Shown one piece after another: positions 24,672 to 33,098 of a stretch of 34,793 nt of DNA. How positions within the stretch are numbered: position 1 is the first letter of the stretch; each line of letters opens with the position of its first letter. Location of the stretch: contig NZ_RBZQ01000013.1 of NCBI RefSeq assembly GCF_003640395.1, forward strand, positions 1 to 34,793, given 5' to 3'. The DNA comes from Stutzerimonas urumqiensis. GTDB lineage: Bacteria > Pseudomonadota > Gammaproteobacteria > Pseudomonadales > Pseudomonadaceae. Position numbers and translations under genes: made by a program. Under the pieces are notes generated by a model. The model was not told the origin of the DNA. It did no database searches and saw only the letters and a list, made by a program, of their open reading frames with translations.

Positions 24672-24929
24672 GATCGCGCACGGCCAAGGCGGAGTGTTCG
24701 CTGCGCGCCTGAATCCGCCCTACGGTGGTGACGGCTTTGCGTCGGGCCGACCGTAGGGTGCATTCGCGAAGCAATGCACCGGGGCCACTCGGAACCGACA
24801 GCCACACCTTTCTGGCGCCGCGCACGGCCACGGCGGATTGTTCGCTGCGCGCCTGAATCCGCCCTACGGTGGCCGCGGCTTTGCGGGGCCGACCGTAGGG
24901 TGCATTCGCGCAGCAATGCACCGGGCCGC
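24672..24929. repeat. Two tandem copies of a ~144-bp intergenic repeat
   Basis: Copies at about 24672-24787 and 24816-24929 (period 144) share GCGCACGGCCAAGGCGGA, GTTCGCTGCGCGCCTGAATC and the palindrome GTAGGGTGCATTCGCGAAG-CAATGCACC. The same blocks occur at 11275-11365 and 15670. The gap 24652-24939 contains no gene. Confidence 0.8.
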
Positions 24930-24939
24930 TGGCGGCCGT

Positions 24940-26295
24940 TCAGCCGGCGATCAGTTCGCATGCCGCGCTACGGTGCGCCGCCACCAGCGCGGGGACGTCC
25001 AGCCCTTCGACCTGCCCGTCGATGACCCGCCACCGGCCGCCGATCATCACCCGATCGGCGCGGTCGGCGCCGCAGAGCAGCAAGGCGGAGAGCGGGTCGT
25101 GGCTGCCGGAGAAGCGCAGCTCGTCGAGCTTGAACAGGGCCAGGTCGGCCTGCTTGCCGACGGCCAGCTCGCCGACGTCGCTGCGGCCGAGCAATTGCGC
25201 CGAGCCACGGGTGGCCCAGCCGAGCGCGCGTTCGGGGGTGATCCGTTCGGCCCCGTAGCGCAGCCGTTGCAGATACAGCGCCTGCTTCGCCTCGAGGATC
25301 ATGTTCGAGCCATCGTTAGACGCCGAGCCGTCGACGCCCAGGCCGATCGGCGCGCCGGCGGCTTCCAACTCCACGGTCGGGCAGATGCCGGAAGCCAGGC
25401 GCATGTTGCTGCTCGGGCAATGGCAGATGCCGGTGCCCGCGGCGCCGAGCCGGGCGATCTCGTCGGGGTTGAAGTGGATGCCGTGGGCCAGCCAGGTACG
25501 CGGGCCGAGCCAGCCGACGCTGTCGAGGTAATCCACCGTGCGCAGGCCGAAGCGCTCGAGGCAGAAGGCTTCCTCATCCAGCGTTTCGGCGAGGTGGGTG
25601 TGCAGGCGCACATCGAGGCGTTCGGCGAGTTCGGCGCTGGCGCGCATGATCTGCGGCGTGACCGAGAACGGCGAGCAGGGTGCCAGGGCGATCTGCACCT
25701 GCGCGCCGTCGCCCCGCTCGTGGTAGCGGCGGATCAGGCGCTCGCTGTCGGCGAGGATGATCTCGGCCTCCTGCACGGTCTGCTGCGGCGGCAGGCCGCC
25801 GTCGGCTTCGCCCAGGCTCATCGAACCGCGCGTCAGCAATGCGCGCATGCCGAGCCGGCGCACGGCCTCGACCTGCACGTCGATGGCGTCTTCCAGACCC
25901 TGCGGGAACAGGTAGTGGTGGTCGGCCGCGGTGGTGCAGCCCGACAGCAGCAGCTCGGCCAGCGCCACCTGGCTGGCGACCTCCAGCTTCTCTGGCGTCA
26001 GGCGCGCCCAGACCGGATAGAGCGTCTTCAGCCATGGGAACAGCGGCTGGTTCACCACCGGCGCCCAGGCGCGGGTGAGGGTCTGGTAGAAGTGATGGTG
26101 CGTGTTGATGAGCCCCGGCAGCACGACGTGCTCACGGGCATCGAAGACCTGATCGACGGGGTGCGCGGGTGGCTGGCCGGCGCCGAGCAGTTCGGCGATG
26201 ACACCGCCTTCGACGACCAGGCCGCCGGGGGCTTGCTGGTCGTTGGCAGTGAAGAGAGCGAGGGGGTTCTTGATCCAGAGACGGGTCGCGGGCAT
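24940..26295 (-). CDS. 8-oxoguanine deaminase (TRZ/ATZ amidohydrolase)
   Basis: A 451-residue zinc amidohydrolase. The metal motif is PGLINTHHHFYQT (H66, H68), followed by HTHLAETLDEE, HGIHFNPDEI, ICHCPSSNMRLASGICPT and GLGVDGSASNDGSN. These recall the characterised P. aeruginosa enzyme (PA0142) that deaminates 8-oxoguanine to urate, remembered as nearly the same length and sequence. The reaction joins oxidised guanine straight to PuuD, bypassing Xdh. It lies alone between two repeat-bearing gaps, with GGAGAAG before the ATG. Guanine or cytosine deaminase activity is an alternative but less likely. Confidence 0.85.
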   Translation of the reverse strand: MPATRLWIKNPLALFTANDQQAPGGLVVEGGVIAELLGAGQPPAHPVDQVFDAREHVVLPGLINTHHHFYQTLTRAWAPVVNQPLFPWLKTLYPVWARLTPEKLEVASQVALAELLLSGCTTAADHHYLFPQGLEDAIDVQVEAVRRLGMRALLTRGSMSLGEADGGLPPQQTVQEAEIILADSERLIRRYHERGDGAQVQIALAPCSPFSVTPQIMRASAELAERLDVRLHTHLAETLDEEAFCLERFGLRTVDYLDSVGWLGPRTWLAHGIHFNPDEIARLGAAGTGICHCPSSNMRLASGICPTVELEAAGAPIGLGVDGSASNDGSNMILEAKQALYLQRLRYGAERITPERALGWATRGSAQLLGRSDVGELAVGKQADLALFKLDELRFSGSHDPLSALLLCGADRADRVMIGGRWRVIDGQVEGLDVPALVAAHRSAACELIAG

Positions 26296-26409
26296 GGCCG
26301 GCTTCTCCTGTTGATGATGGGAAAGCCAGCTCAGTTATGCCCTGTCTGCTGATCCAGGGGCCTTGTCAGGCGCGACAGAAGATAGCCGTCCGCGCGCGGC
26401 CTGTCATCC

Positions 26410-27783
26410 TCAGGCCCAACCCCAGAACTGCAACCACCAGCCGGTGGCGATCACGGCGGCGCAGGCACCGAGGCAGCCGAAGGCGAGCAGGCGGCGCAGG
26501 CCGTTGCCGCCGTGCCGGCTGATCACGCGCCAGGCGAGTGCCAGGCTCCAGGCGACCGCGCCGGCCAGCAGCGCGGCCCGTGCGGGTTGTGCCCAGGCGA
26601 GTGCGAGGCCTTCGTAGCGCAGCAGCTTGACGGTCGTCGCCGACAGGCCGAGGAACAGCCCGGCGCCGCCCAGCGGGATCAGCGTCAGGGCGAGGTGATG
26701 GAACAGGCTGGCACCCCGCCCCAGCACCTGCACGGCCAGGCGCAGCAACAGCCAGAGCGCGCCGCCGATCAGCATCGCGCCGGCGCCGAGGTACAGCAGG
26801 ATCATCGCGCCATCGAGCCAGGTAAAGGTGTCGTTGGCCGCGGGGTAGTGGGTCAGCAGCCACCAGGGCGCGGTCGCCTCGAGCGGCCAGTAGAGGTCGC
26901 GCTCCACCAGCCAGGTCGCCGCGGCCTGCTTGATGGCGATGAACCAGGGGCTGACCGTCCACTGGAAGGCGCCCATCGCCAGCCCGATCACGCCGAACAG
27001 GAGCAGGCGTACGTCCCAATCGGTCTGCGGTGCGCTGCCGCCGACGATCAGGATTTCCGCGTTCGGCGAGCGCAGGCTCAGGCGCACCGCGTCGCGCTGG
27101 CCGCTGCATCGTCCACAGGCATGACAGTCACGCGCACCCTGCATGCGCCGGATATCCAGCAGCGGCGCGCAGTTGGGCGTTGGCAGGCGCGTGCCGGCGT
27201 TCGCCAGCCAGCGGGTTTCGTCGACCCGGTAATGCAGCGGCGCCAGGCGTGCGAGCAGGCCGAATACGCCACTGACCGGGCACAGGTAGCGACACCAGAT
27301 GCGCTTGCCGCGTCCGTAGAAATAACCGACCAGCATGGCCGCGATAGTCGAGCCGCCGAGGATCAAGAGCGCCGCCTGGGCGTAGTCATAGACGCTGATG
27401 AGCTGCCCGTAGACGGTGGTCAGTATGAAGGCGAGCGTCGGCCAGCCGCCCCAGCGAATCCAGCGCGGCGTTCCACGCCCCAGACCGCGCCAGCTGATCC
27501 ATTCGCTGAGCGATCCCTCCGGGCAGAGCACACCGCACCACAGGCGCCCGAACAGCACGATGGACACCAGCACGAACGGCCACCACAGCCCCCAGAAGAT
27601 GAACTGCGCCGCCAGGGTCAGGTCGTTCAGCAGGCCGGCCTCGGCCGGCGGGAGCGGCAGGAAGGCGGGAATGACCAGCAGCACGGCGTAGAAACCGACC
27701 ACCAGCCACTGCACCAGACGGATGATCCGCGCGTGCCGCCTGAGCGCATCGCCCAGCGCCGCCAGCCGGAGGCCGATGTCCAT
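26410..27783 (-). CDS. ftrD: FtrD-like polyferredoxin membrane protein
   Basis: A 457-residue inner membrane protein of the NapH/CcoG-like polyferredoxin group, with many hydrophobic helices and two CxxxCP clusters: LWCGVLCPEG (C83, C87) and IWCRYLCPVSG (C164, C168). A further C205 and C220-x2-C223-x2-C226 (DCHACGRC) could complete 4Fe-4S sites. In FtrABCD systems this component is thought to pass electrons for handling imported iron. The start overlaps the ftrC stop by one base (TAATG), so it is translationally coupled. It is the last gene of the four-gene run. NapH itself is rejected because no nap genes are present. Confidence 0.83.
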   Translation of the reverse strand: MDIGLRLAALGDALRRHARIIRLVQWLVVGFYAVLLVIPAFLPLPPAEAGLLNDLTLAAQFIFWGLWWPFVLVSIVLFGRLWCGVLCPEGSLSEWISWRGLGRGTPRWIRWGGWPTLAFILTTVYGQLISVYDYAQAALLILGGSTIAAMLVGYFYGRGKRIWCRYLCPVSGVFGLLARLAPLHYRVDETRWLANAGTRLPTPNCAPLLDIRRMQGARDCHACGRCSGQRDAVRLSLRSPNAEILIVGGSAPQTDWDVRLLLFGVIGLAMGAFQWTVSPWFIAIKQAAATWLVERDLYWPLEATAPWWLLTHYPAANDTFTWLDGAMILLYLGAGAMLIGGALWLLLRLAVQVLGRGASLFHHLALTLIPLGGAGLFLGLSATTVKLLRYEGLALAWAQPARAALLAGAVAWSLALAWRVISRHGGNGLRRLLAFGCLGACAAVIATGWWLQFWGWA

Positions 27784-28640
27784 TACGCGGCGCTCGCGGC
27801 CGGCAGTGCCGTTGCGCGCGGGCGCAGCCAGTAGAGGGCGACCGCCCAGTAGGCCGCCAGGGTCGCCACGGCCACGGCCGATGGCATGGCGCGGTAGCCG
27901 GTGAGGCTGGCCAGGGTTCCGCCGAGCGCGCTGCCGTCATCGAGCAGGGCCGAGGTGTCCCACAGGGCATCGCCGAACCAGGCGTAGACGAACTCGGGCA
28001 CGTCCATGCCCATCAGCAAGCCGCTCAGCCGGTCGAGCCCGGCCATCAGCAGGGCGCTGCCGAGCAGAAGCAGCATGACTTCGCTGGCACGGAAGAAGGT
28101 GCGCCAGGCGATGAAGCGGCTACCGGCCTGCAACAGTGCATAGCTCGCCAACGCCAGCGCGAACCCGAGCAGCCCACCAAGGGCGAACCGGCCCAGGTCG
28201 GCGCCGTCCTGCTGCGCGCCGATGCCCATCAGGAATACGACCGTTTCGCTGCCTTCGCGCGCGACCGCGAGCATCGCCAGGACCATCAGCCCCAGCCCGC
28301 TGCCCTGGCCGAGGCGCGCGGCGGCGTCGCGTTGCAGGTCGCGCTTGAGGTGCCGGCCGTGGTGATGCATCCAGCCGACCATGTGCAGGATCAGCAGGCT
28401 GGCGGCGAACACCATCGAGCACTGGAACCACTCGCCGCCGCTGCCGGCCATCCACTGGCCGGCGCCGATCAGCGCCCAGCCGAGCAGCGCCGCCAGGCCC
28501 AGGCCGGCCGCGACGCCGCTCCACAACAGGCGCATGGCGGCGCGGTTGTCCGGCTGCTGGCGCAACCAGGCGTGCAGGATGCCGATCACCAGCAGCGCTT
28601 CGACGCTCTCGCGCCAGACGATGAACATTGACTGGCCCAT
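27783..28640 (-). CDS. ftrC: FTR1-family ferrous/ferric iron permease FtrC
   Basis: A 285-residue inner membrane permease with seven helices. It has two iron-binding R-E-x-x-E motifs, RESVE (10-14) and REGSE (128-132), the hallmark of Ftr1/EfeU permeases. A histidine-rich loop (GWMHHHGRHLK) lies between. GGAGGA precedes the ATG. It works with the periplasmic FtrA and FtrB upstream and FtrD downstream in Fe2+ import. Confidence 0.9.
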   Translation of the reverse strand: MGQSMFIVWRESVEALLVIGILHAWLRQQPDNRAAMRLLWSGVAAGLGLAALLGWALIGAGQWMAGSGGEWFQCSMVFAASLLILHMVGWMHHHGRHLKRDLQRDAAARLGQGSGLGLMVLAMLAVAREGSETVVFLMGIGAQQDGADLGRFALGGLLGFALALASYALLQAGSRFIAWRTFFRASEVMLLLLGSALLMAGLDRLSGLLMGMDVPEFVYAWFGDALWDTSALLDDGSALGGTLASLTGYRAMPSAVAVATLAAYWAVALYWLRPRATALPAASAA

Positions 28641-28652
28641 GCGGGTCCTCCG

Positions 28653-28982
28653 TTACTGGGCGACGATCTCGCCTTCAGGCAGGTCCATGTGGAATTCGTC
28701 GAAGAACGGATACCGGCCAGGCTTGAGCGGGTGGATGACGACGAACGAGGTCACGCCGGGCGACAGCACCTTCTCGACGCGCAGCGGCGTGCTCTCGAAT
28801 TCGGTCGGTCCCGTGCCGCCGTTGTGGACCACGATCTTGAAGCGCTGGCCGGCTGGCACCTCGATCCGCGCGGGTTCGAAATGCCCGTCGCGGATGGTCA
28901 GCTCGTAGCTGGGCAGCGCGGCGACGGCCGGCATGGCACCGGTCACCGTCAGCATCAGGAGTGCGCGCGACAGGGCTTTCAT
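28653..28982 (-). CDS. ftrB: Periplasmic cupredoxin-domain protein FtrB
   Basis: A 109-residue exported protein. Residues 1-21 form a signal peptide ending PAVA. The rest is a single cupredoxin-like domain: YELTIRDGHFEPARIEVPAG and a C-terminal FFDEFHMDLPEG, with His and Met as possible metal ligands. In FtrABCD operons this is thought to oxidise or relay iron. The start at 28982 is supported by GAGGA seven bases upstream. It is 10 bases from ftrA and 12 from ftrC, in one operon. Confidence 0.86.
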   Translation of the reverse strand: MKALSRALLMLTVTGAMPAVAALPSYELTIRDGHFEPARIEVPAGQRFKIVVHNGGTGPTEFESTPLRVEKVLSPGVTSFVVIHPLKPGRYPFFDEFHMDLPEGEIVAQ

Positions 28983-28992
28983 CGTCCAGTCC

Positions 28993-29526
28993 TCAGTAGC
29001 CGCCTTTCTTGCCGATGCCGGCAAAGGTGAAGTCGTACTCCAGCTGGCACGGCTCGAACCAGGGCGCAACGCCGGTTTCCTTGTCGACGTGGCGGCCGAA
29101 CATCGCATGGCCCGAGCCGGGCGGGGTGATGAAGTAGGTCAGGTGGTAGTTGCCGGGGCCGAGCAGCTTGAGGTTGTCGCCATAGTGCGGGCCGTCGCTG
29201 GCGACCATCGCGTGGAAGTCGCCTTCGAGCACGTCGTCCGAGCCCTGCTTGGTCAGGCGGTAACGGATGCCGAGGTAGGGCACGAAGCTGCCTTCCTGCC
29301 AGCCGTTGACGTTGCTCTCGGTCGCCATGATGTCGGCCTCCATGTGCACGTCGGCCTTGGCGGCGTCGAGCATCATGCCGGGCGGGTCCATCGTGATCGG
29401 CTGCAGGTAGACGGCGCCGACTTCCATCCCGCCGCATTGCTGCGGCTCGCCGATCGGGTATTCCCTGGCCTGCGCGGCGGGTGCCAGTGCCAGGGCGAGG
29501 AGGGTGAGGCAAACGGGGATACGCAT
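28993..29526 (-). CDS. ftrA: Periplasmic iron-binding protein P19/FtrA
   Basis: A 177-residue exported protein of the P19/Tpd family (Fe2+ transport). Residues 1-20 are a signal peptide ending AQA. Metal-type ligands are in VHMEADI and FHAMVASDGPHYG, with MFGRHVDKETG near the C-terminus; the family uses His, Met and Glu in a surface Cu/Fe site. The start at 29526 has GGAG eight bases upstream; the longer reading has no such support. It is the first gene of ftrABCD (ftrA-ftrB-ftrC-ftrD) and has a Fur-like box upstream. Confidence 0.88.
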   Translation of the reverse strand: MRIPVCLTLLALALAPAAQAREYPIGEPQQCGGMEVGAVYLQPITMDPPGMMLDAAKADVHMEADIMATESNVNGWQEGSFVPYLGIRYRLTKQGSDDVLEGDFHAMVASDGPHYGDNLKLLGPGNYHLTYFITPPGSGHAMFGRHVDKETGVAPWFEPCQLEYDFTFAGIGKKGGY

Positions 29527-29583
29527 GGGTTGAGCTCCGATCCAGGTGTCGAGGACGCGAGGATCGGACGATTCGCCAGAAAC

Positions 29584-29602
29584 GATAATGATTCTTGTCA
29601 AG
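29584..29602 (-). promoter_or_regulatory. Fur-like box upstream of ftrA
   Basis: The plus-strand sequence GATAATGATTCTTGTC has a perfect left half of the Fur consensus (GATAATGAT) and a poor right half. On the minus strand it reads GACAAGAATCATTATC, next to a TTGACA (29596-29601) that could be the ftrA -35. Iron repression is implied. No good -10 is seen. Confidence 0.6.
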
Positions 29603-29681
29603 TTCATCGCCGATTGCCGGAAGGCGAAACCTGACCGTACACGATGCTCTAACATGGACGCCCTTGCCGATGAGGACGTTC

Positions 29682-31109
29682 ATGGCTCACCCCGCACCGC
29701 TCGATCCACAGACCGCCCGTGTATTGCCCTGGCTGGTGGCCATCGCGTTCTTCATGCAGACGCTCGACGGCACCATCCTCAACACCGCGCTGCCGGCGAT
29801 GGCGCGCGACCTCGCCGAAGACCCGCTGCGCATGCAGGGCGTGGTGATCGCCTACATGCTCACCGTGGCGCTGCTGATCCCGGCCTCGGGCTGGCTGGCC
29901 GACCGTTTCGGCACACGCCGCACCTTCTTCGGCGCGATCGTCCTGTTCACGCTGGGTTCGCTGTTCTGCGCGCTGTCCGCTTCGTTCAATCAGCTGGTGA
30001 TCGCGCGGGTGGTTCAGGCCATCGGCGGTGCGCTGATGCTGCCGGTCGGGCGGCTGGTCATCCTGCGTAGCTACCCGCGCTCGGACTTCGTGCGGGTGAT
30101 GGCCTTCATCGCGCTGCCGGGGCTGGTCGGGCCGCTGATCGGCCCCACGCTCGGCGGCTGGCTGGTGGAGTACACCTCCTGGCACTGGATCTTCCTGATC
30201 AACCTGCCCGTCGGGGTGATCGGCGGGATCGCGGCGTTCCGTTACATGCCGGACCTGCGCCTGCCGGGCCGCATGCGCTTCGATACGCTCGGCTTCGTGC
30301 TGTTCGGCGCGGCCATGCTGCTGATCACCATCGCGCTCGAAGGGCTCGGCGAGCTGCACATGCCGCATGCCCGCGTGCTGCTCCTGCTGTTCGGCGGGAT
30401 CGCCTGCCTGGCCGCCTACTGGCTGCGTGCCGGGCACGTCGAGCGGCCGCTGTTCAGCCCCCGGCTGTTTCACAATCGCAGCTTTGCGGTGGGCATCCTC
30501 GGCAACCTGTTCGCGCGCCTGGGCAGTGGTTCGCTGCCCTTCCTCATGCCGCTGCTGTTGCAGGTCGCGCTGGGTTACTCGCCGGCCGAAGCGGGGATGA
30601 CCATGATCCCGCTGGCGCTCGGCGCAATGACCGTCAAGCCGCTGGCCAAACCGCTGTTCGACCGGCTCGGCTATCGGCGCATCCTCACCGCCAACACCTT
30701 GCTGCTGGGCGGGCTGATCGCCAGCCTCGCGCTGATCGGGCCGGACACGCCGACCCCGTGGCTGCTGGTGCACCTGGGGCTGATCGGCATGGTCAACTCG
30801 ATGCAGTTCACGGCGATGAACACCGTCACGCTGATCGACCTGCGCGACGAAGACGCCAGCAGCGGCAACAGCCTGCTGTCGGTCGTGGTGCAGCTGTCGA
30901 TGAGCCTCGGCGTGGCGTCCGCGGGTGCGCTGCTCGGCGGGTTCACCGTACCCGGCGCTCGTGGCGAAGAGGTGCTGCAAGCGTTCCACTACACCTTCCT
31001 GTGCATCGGCGGCATGGCGATGCTGGCCGCCGCGCTGTTCTTCCAACTGGAGCCGGCCGAGGACAAGCGATCGCACCGCGTCGACACCGAGGCGGATGTC
31101 GAGACCTGA
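29682..31109 (+). CDS. DHA2-type MFS multidrug transporter (MdtD-like)
   Basis: A 475-residue inner membrane H+ antiporter with about fourteen helices. The N-terminal TLDGTILNTALPAMARDL is the DHA2 motif D1 (LDxTIVNVALP). GWLADRFGTRRTFF is MFS motif A, and the later GGALMLPVGRLVILR and GPTLGGWLVEY match MdtD-like proteins. The start at 29682 is preferred over an ATG at 29670 because GAGGA lies five bases before it. It is divergent from ftrABCD across the Fur-like box and is followed by the sirtuin gene with only 27 bases between. The exported compound is unknown; drugs or siderophore-like molecules are typical. Confidence 0.85.
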   Translation: MAHPAPLDPQTARVLPWLVAIAFFMQTLDGTILNTALPAMARDLAEDPLRMQGVVIAYMLTVALLIPASGWLADRFGTRRTFFGAIVLFTLGSLFCALSASFNQLVIARVVQAIGGALMLPVGRLVILRSYPRSDFVRVMAFIALPGLVGPLIGPTLGGWLVEYTSWHWIFLINLPVGVIGGIAAFRYMPDLRLPGRMRFDTLGFVLFGAAMLLITIALEGLGELHMPHARVLLLLFGGIACLAAYWLRAGHVERPLFSPRLFHNRSFAVGILGNLFARLGSGSLPFLMPLLLQVALGYSPAEAGMTMIPLALGAMTVKPLAKPLFDRLGYRRILTANTLLLGGLIASLALIGPDTPTPWLLVHLGLIGMVNSMQFTAMNTVTLIDLRDEDASSGNSLLSVVVQLSMSLGVASAGALLGGFTVPGARGEEVLQAFHYTFLCIGGMAMLAAALFFQLEPAEDKRSHRVDTEADVET

Positions 31110-31136
31110 ACGCACGCCAATGAACGAGGAGCCGCC

Positions 31137-31916
31137 ATGCGAATCGACATGCACGCCGAGACCCGCCTTCCCGAGGCCTTGCTCGATGGTTTGCGCAATG
31201 CCCGCCAGGTCGTGGTGTTCACCGGCGCGGGCGTCTCCGCCGAAAGCGGCATCCCGACCTTCCGCGACGCGCTGACCGGGCTCTGGTCGCGCTTCGATGC
31301 CCTGTCGCTGGCCACGCCCGAGGCGTTCGAGCGAGATCCGGCGCTGGTGTGGGGCTGGTACGAGTGGCGGCGCATGAAGGTGTTGCAGACGCAACCGAAC
31401 GCCGCGCACCGTGCCATCGCGTCGCTGGCGGCCTGCGTGCCGGCGCTGTCGCTCATCACCCAGAACGTCGATGACCTGCATGAGCGGGCCGGCAGCCCGG
31501 ACGTGGTGCACTTGCACGGCAGCCTCGCGGCGCCGCGCTGTTTCAAGTGTTCGAAACCCCATGCCGGGCTGCCGATCCCGCAGGAGCCGGAGGGTGGCCG
31601 GCGACTCGAGCCGCCGCGCTGCGAGCACTGTGGCGGGCCGGTGCGGCCGGGGGTCGTCTGGTTCGGGGAAACTTTGCCGGAGGCCGCCCTGCACGGCGCC
31701 TTCGAGGCGGCGGCAAGGTGCGATGTCCTGCTGTCGATCGGCACTTCCGGCGTGGTCCAGCCGGCGGCGCTGTTGCCCGGCATCGCCCGGGATGCAGGCG
31801 CGAGGGTCATCGAGATCAACCCGCAGCCGAGTGCTTCGAGCGCGGGCTACGATTGGAGCCTGTGCGGCCCGGCGGGGCAGGTGATGCCCGCGCTGCTGGC
31901 GCAGGCATGGCCGTGA
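31137..31916 (+). CDS. cobB: Class III sirtuin, NAD-dependent protein deacylase
   Basis: A 259-residue Sir2 deacylase that removes acyl groups from lysines using NAD+. Motifs: TGAGVSAESGIPTFRD for NAD, ITQNVDDLHERAG, catalytic H127 in HLHGS, a Cys4 zinc site (C135, C138, C162, C165) and VVWFGETLP. Y75 and R78 in WYEWRR match the Tyr/Arg pair of E. coli CobB and SIRT5, so desuccinylase and demalonylase activity are likely in addition to deacetylation. GAGGAGC precedes the ATG. It may be cotranscribed with the MFS gene. Confidence 0.92.
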   Translation: MRIDMHAETRLPEALLDGLRNARQVVVFTGAGVSAESGIPTFRDALTGLWSRFDALSLATPEAFERDPALVWGWYEWRRMKVLQTQPNAAHRAIASLAACVPALSLITQNVDDLHERAGSPDVVHLHGSLAAPRCFKCSKPHAGLPIPQEPEGGRRLEPPRCEHCGGPVRPGVVWFGETLPEAALHGAFEAAARCDVLLSIGTSGVVQPAALLPGIARDAGARVIEINPQPSASSAGYDWSLCGPAGQVMPALLAQAWP

Positions 31917-32068
31917 AGAGCACCGTCCACGGCTGTGCAACACATTCACCCGTGCATGTAAATCGACGATCGGTCCGCGGTATCGGTCGATCAACCCCGC
32001 CGGCTTGCCTAGAATGCTCGGGCGCGCCTTGGCGCGCGTCCCGTTCATCACGCAGGAACACGCTTCGC

Positions 32069-32506
32069 ATGGGTCAGCTGTCCCCCGAAACCATCGCTAT
32101 CGTCAAATCCACCGCACCGGCCTTGCAGCAGCACGGTGTGGCCATTACCACGCGCATGTACGAGCGCCTGTTCGTCGATCCCGAGATGAAGGCCCTGTTC
32201 GATCAGGCCGCGCAGGATTCCGGCGAGCAACCCAAGCGTCTGGCGGGCGCCATTCTCGCCTTCTCGCGCAACGTCGATAACCTGGACGCGATGCAGGGTG
32301 CCGTCGAGCGCATCTGCGCCCGTCATGTGGAGACGCGCATCAAGCCCGAGCATTACCCGATCGTCGCCGAAGCCCTGCTGCCGGCGATCAAAGACGTCCT
32401 GGGCGAGGCCGTCGATGAACGCACGCTGCAGGCCTGGGGCGAGGCCTATTGGATGCTCGCCGACGCCATGATCGCCCGCGAACAGCAACTCTACCGCCAG
32501 GCGTGA
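32069..32506 (+). CDS. Vitreoscilla-type single-domain hemoglobin
   Basis: A 145-residue globin without a flavin domain. The sequence aligns by eye with Vitreoscilla VHb over its whole length, with EQPKRLAG (E53-Q54 at the distal E7 area), proximal H86 in ICARHVETR, and HYPIVAEALL. Such globins bind O2 and NO and may help micro-oxic respiration or NO removal. The ATG at 32069 has AGGA about 11 bases upstream. It follows the sirtuin after 152 bases, so its own promoter is likely; TAGAAT near 32010 could be a -10. Confidence 0.9.
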   Translation: MGQLSPETIAIVKSTAPALQQHGVAITTRMYERLFVDPEMKALFDQAAQDSGEQPKRLAGAILAFSRNVDNLDAMQGAVERICARHVETRIKPEHYPIVAEALLPAIKDVLGEAVDERTLQAWGEAYWMLADAMIAREQQLYRQA

Positions 32507-32578
32507 TCCCGCCGGCGCACTCCGCAACATGACCCGGCGGCGTCGGCGTTACGCCAGCGCCGCCCCTGGAGCGCCACG

Positions 32579-33028
32579 ATGACCCGAGACGAGACCTGCG
32601 ACGACCTGCTGCTCGACAACCAGCTGTGCTTCGCCCTGCATTCGACGTCGCTGCTGATGACCAAGGTCTACAAGCCGTTGCTGCAAGCCATTGGCCTGAC
32701 CTATCCGCAGTACCTCGCCATGCTGGTGCTCTGGGAGCGCGACGGCATCACGGTCGGCGAGCTCAGCCGACGCCTGATGACCGATCCGGGATCCGTCACC
32801 CCGCTGCTCAAGCGGCTGGAAGCCGAAGGCCTCATCGAGCGGCGTCGCAGTTCGGTCGACGAGCGCGTGGTGGAACTGCATCTGACCGAGGCAGGCCGCA
32901 CGATGCGAGCCAATGCCGAGCGCTTTCCGAATTGCATCGCCACCGGTAGCGATCTGGGGCGCGACGAAATCATGCGCCTGCGCAACGAGCTGATCGAGCT
33001 GCGAAACCGCCTCCAGCGCATGCTCTAG
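32579..33028 (+). CDS. ohrR: OhrR organic-peroxide-sensing MarR repressor
   Basis: A 149-residue MarR-family winged-helix repressor. The reactive cysteine C17 lies in DNQLCFALHS, and a second cysteine C119 in FPNCIA makes this the two-cysteine type, which forms a disulfide when oxidised. YPQYLAMLVLWE and the LSRRLMTDPGSVTPLLKRLE recognition helix are typical. Organic hydroperoxides release it from DNA. GGAG precedes the ATG. Its target ohr is immediately downstream on the same strand, beyond an AT-rich control region. Confidence 0.93.
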   Translation: MTRDETCDDLLLDNQLCFALHSTSLLMTKVYKPLLQAIGLTYPQYLAMLVLWERDGITVGELSRRLMTDPGSVTPLLKRLEAEGLIERRRSSVDERVVELHLTEAGRTMRANAERFPNCIATGSDLGRDEIMRLRNELIELRNRLQRML

Positions 33029-33069
33029 ACCGTTCGTCGGGCGCGAGCGGTTTCGTTCGTAAATTTAAC

Positions 33070-33098
33070 TTGCACACAAAATAAAACGACGTTAACTT
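33070..33098 (+). promoter_or_regulatory. Predicted ohr promoter in AT-rich block
   Basis: TTGCAC (33070-33075) and TAACTT (33093-33098) are 17 bases apart, in a marked AT-rich stretch (33059-33100). Near repeats TTAACTTGCAC and GTTAACTTTC may contain the OhrR operator. The exact operator cannot be fixed by eye. Confidence 0.4.

Noticed and set aside
26410..28640. Nitrate reductase NapH or copper-handling assignment for the polyferredoxin gene
   Set aside because: Its partners are an FTR1 permease, a P19 protein and a cupredoxin, and no nap or nos genes are present.
29649..32051. A long frame antisense to the MFS and sirtuin genes (800 residues)
   Set aside because: Same codon-mirror effect; it crosses two real plus-strand genes and their gap.
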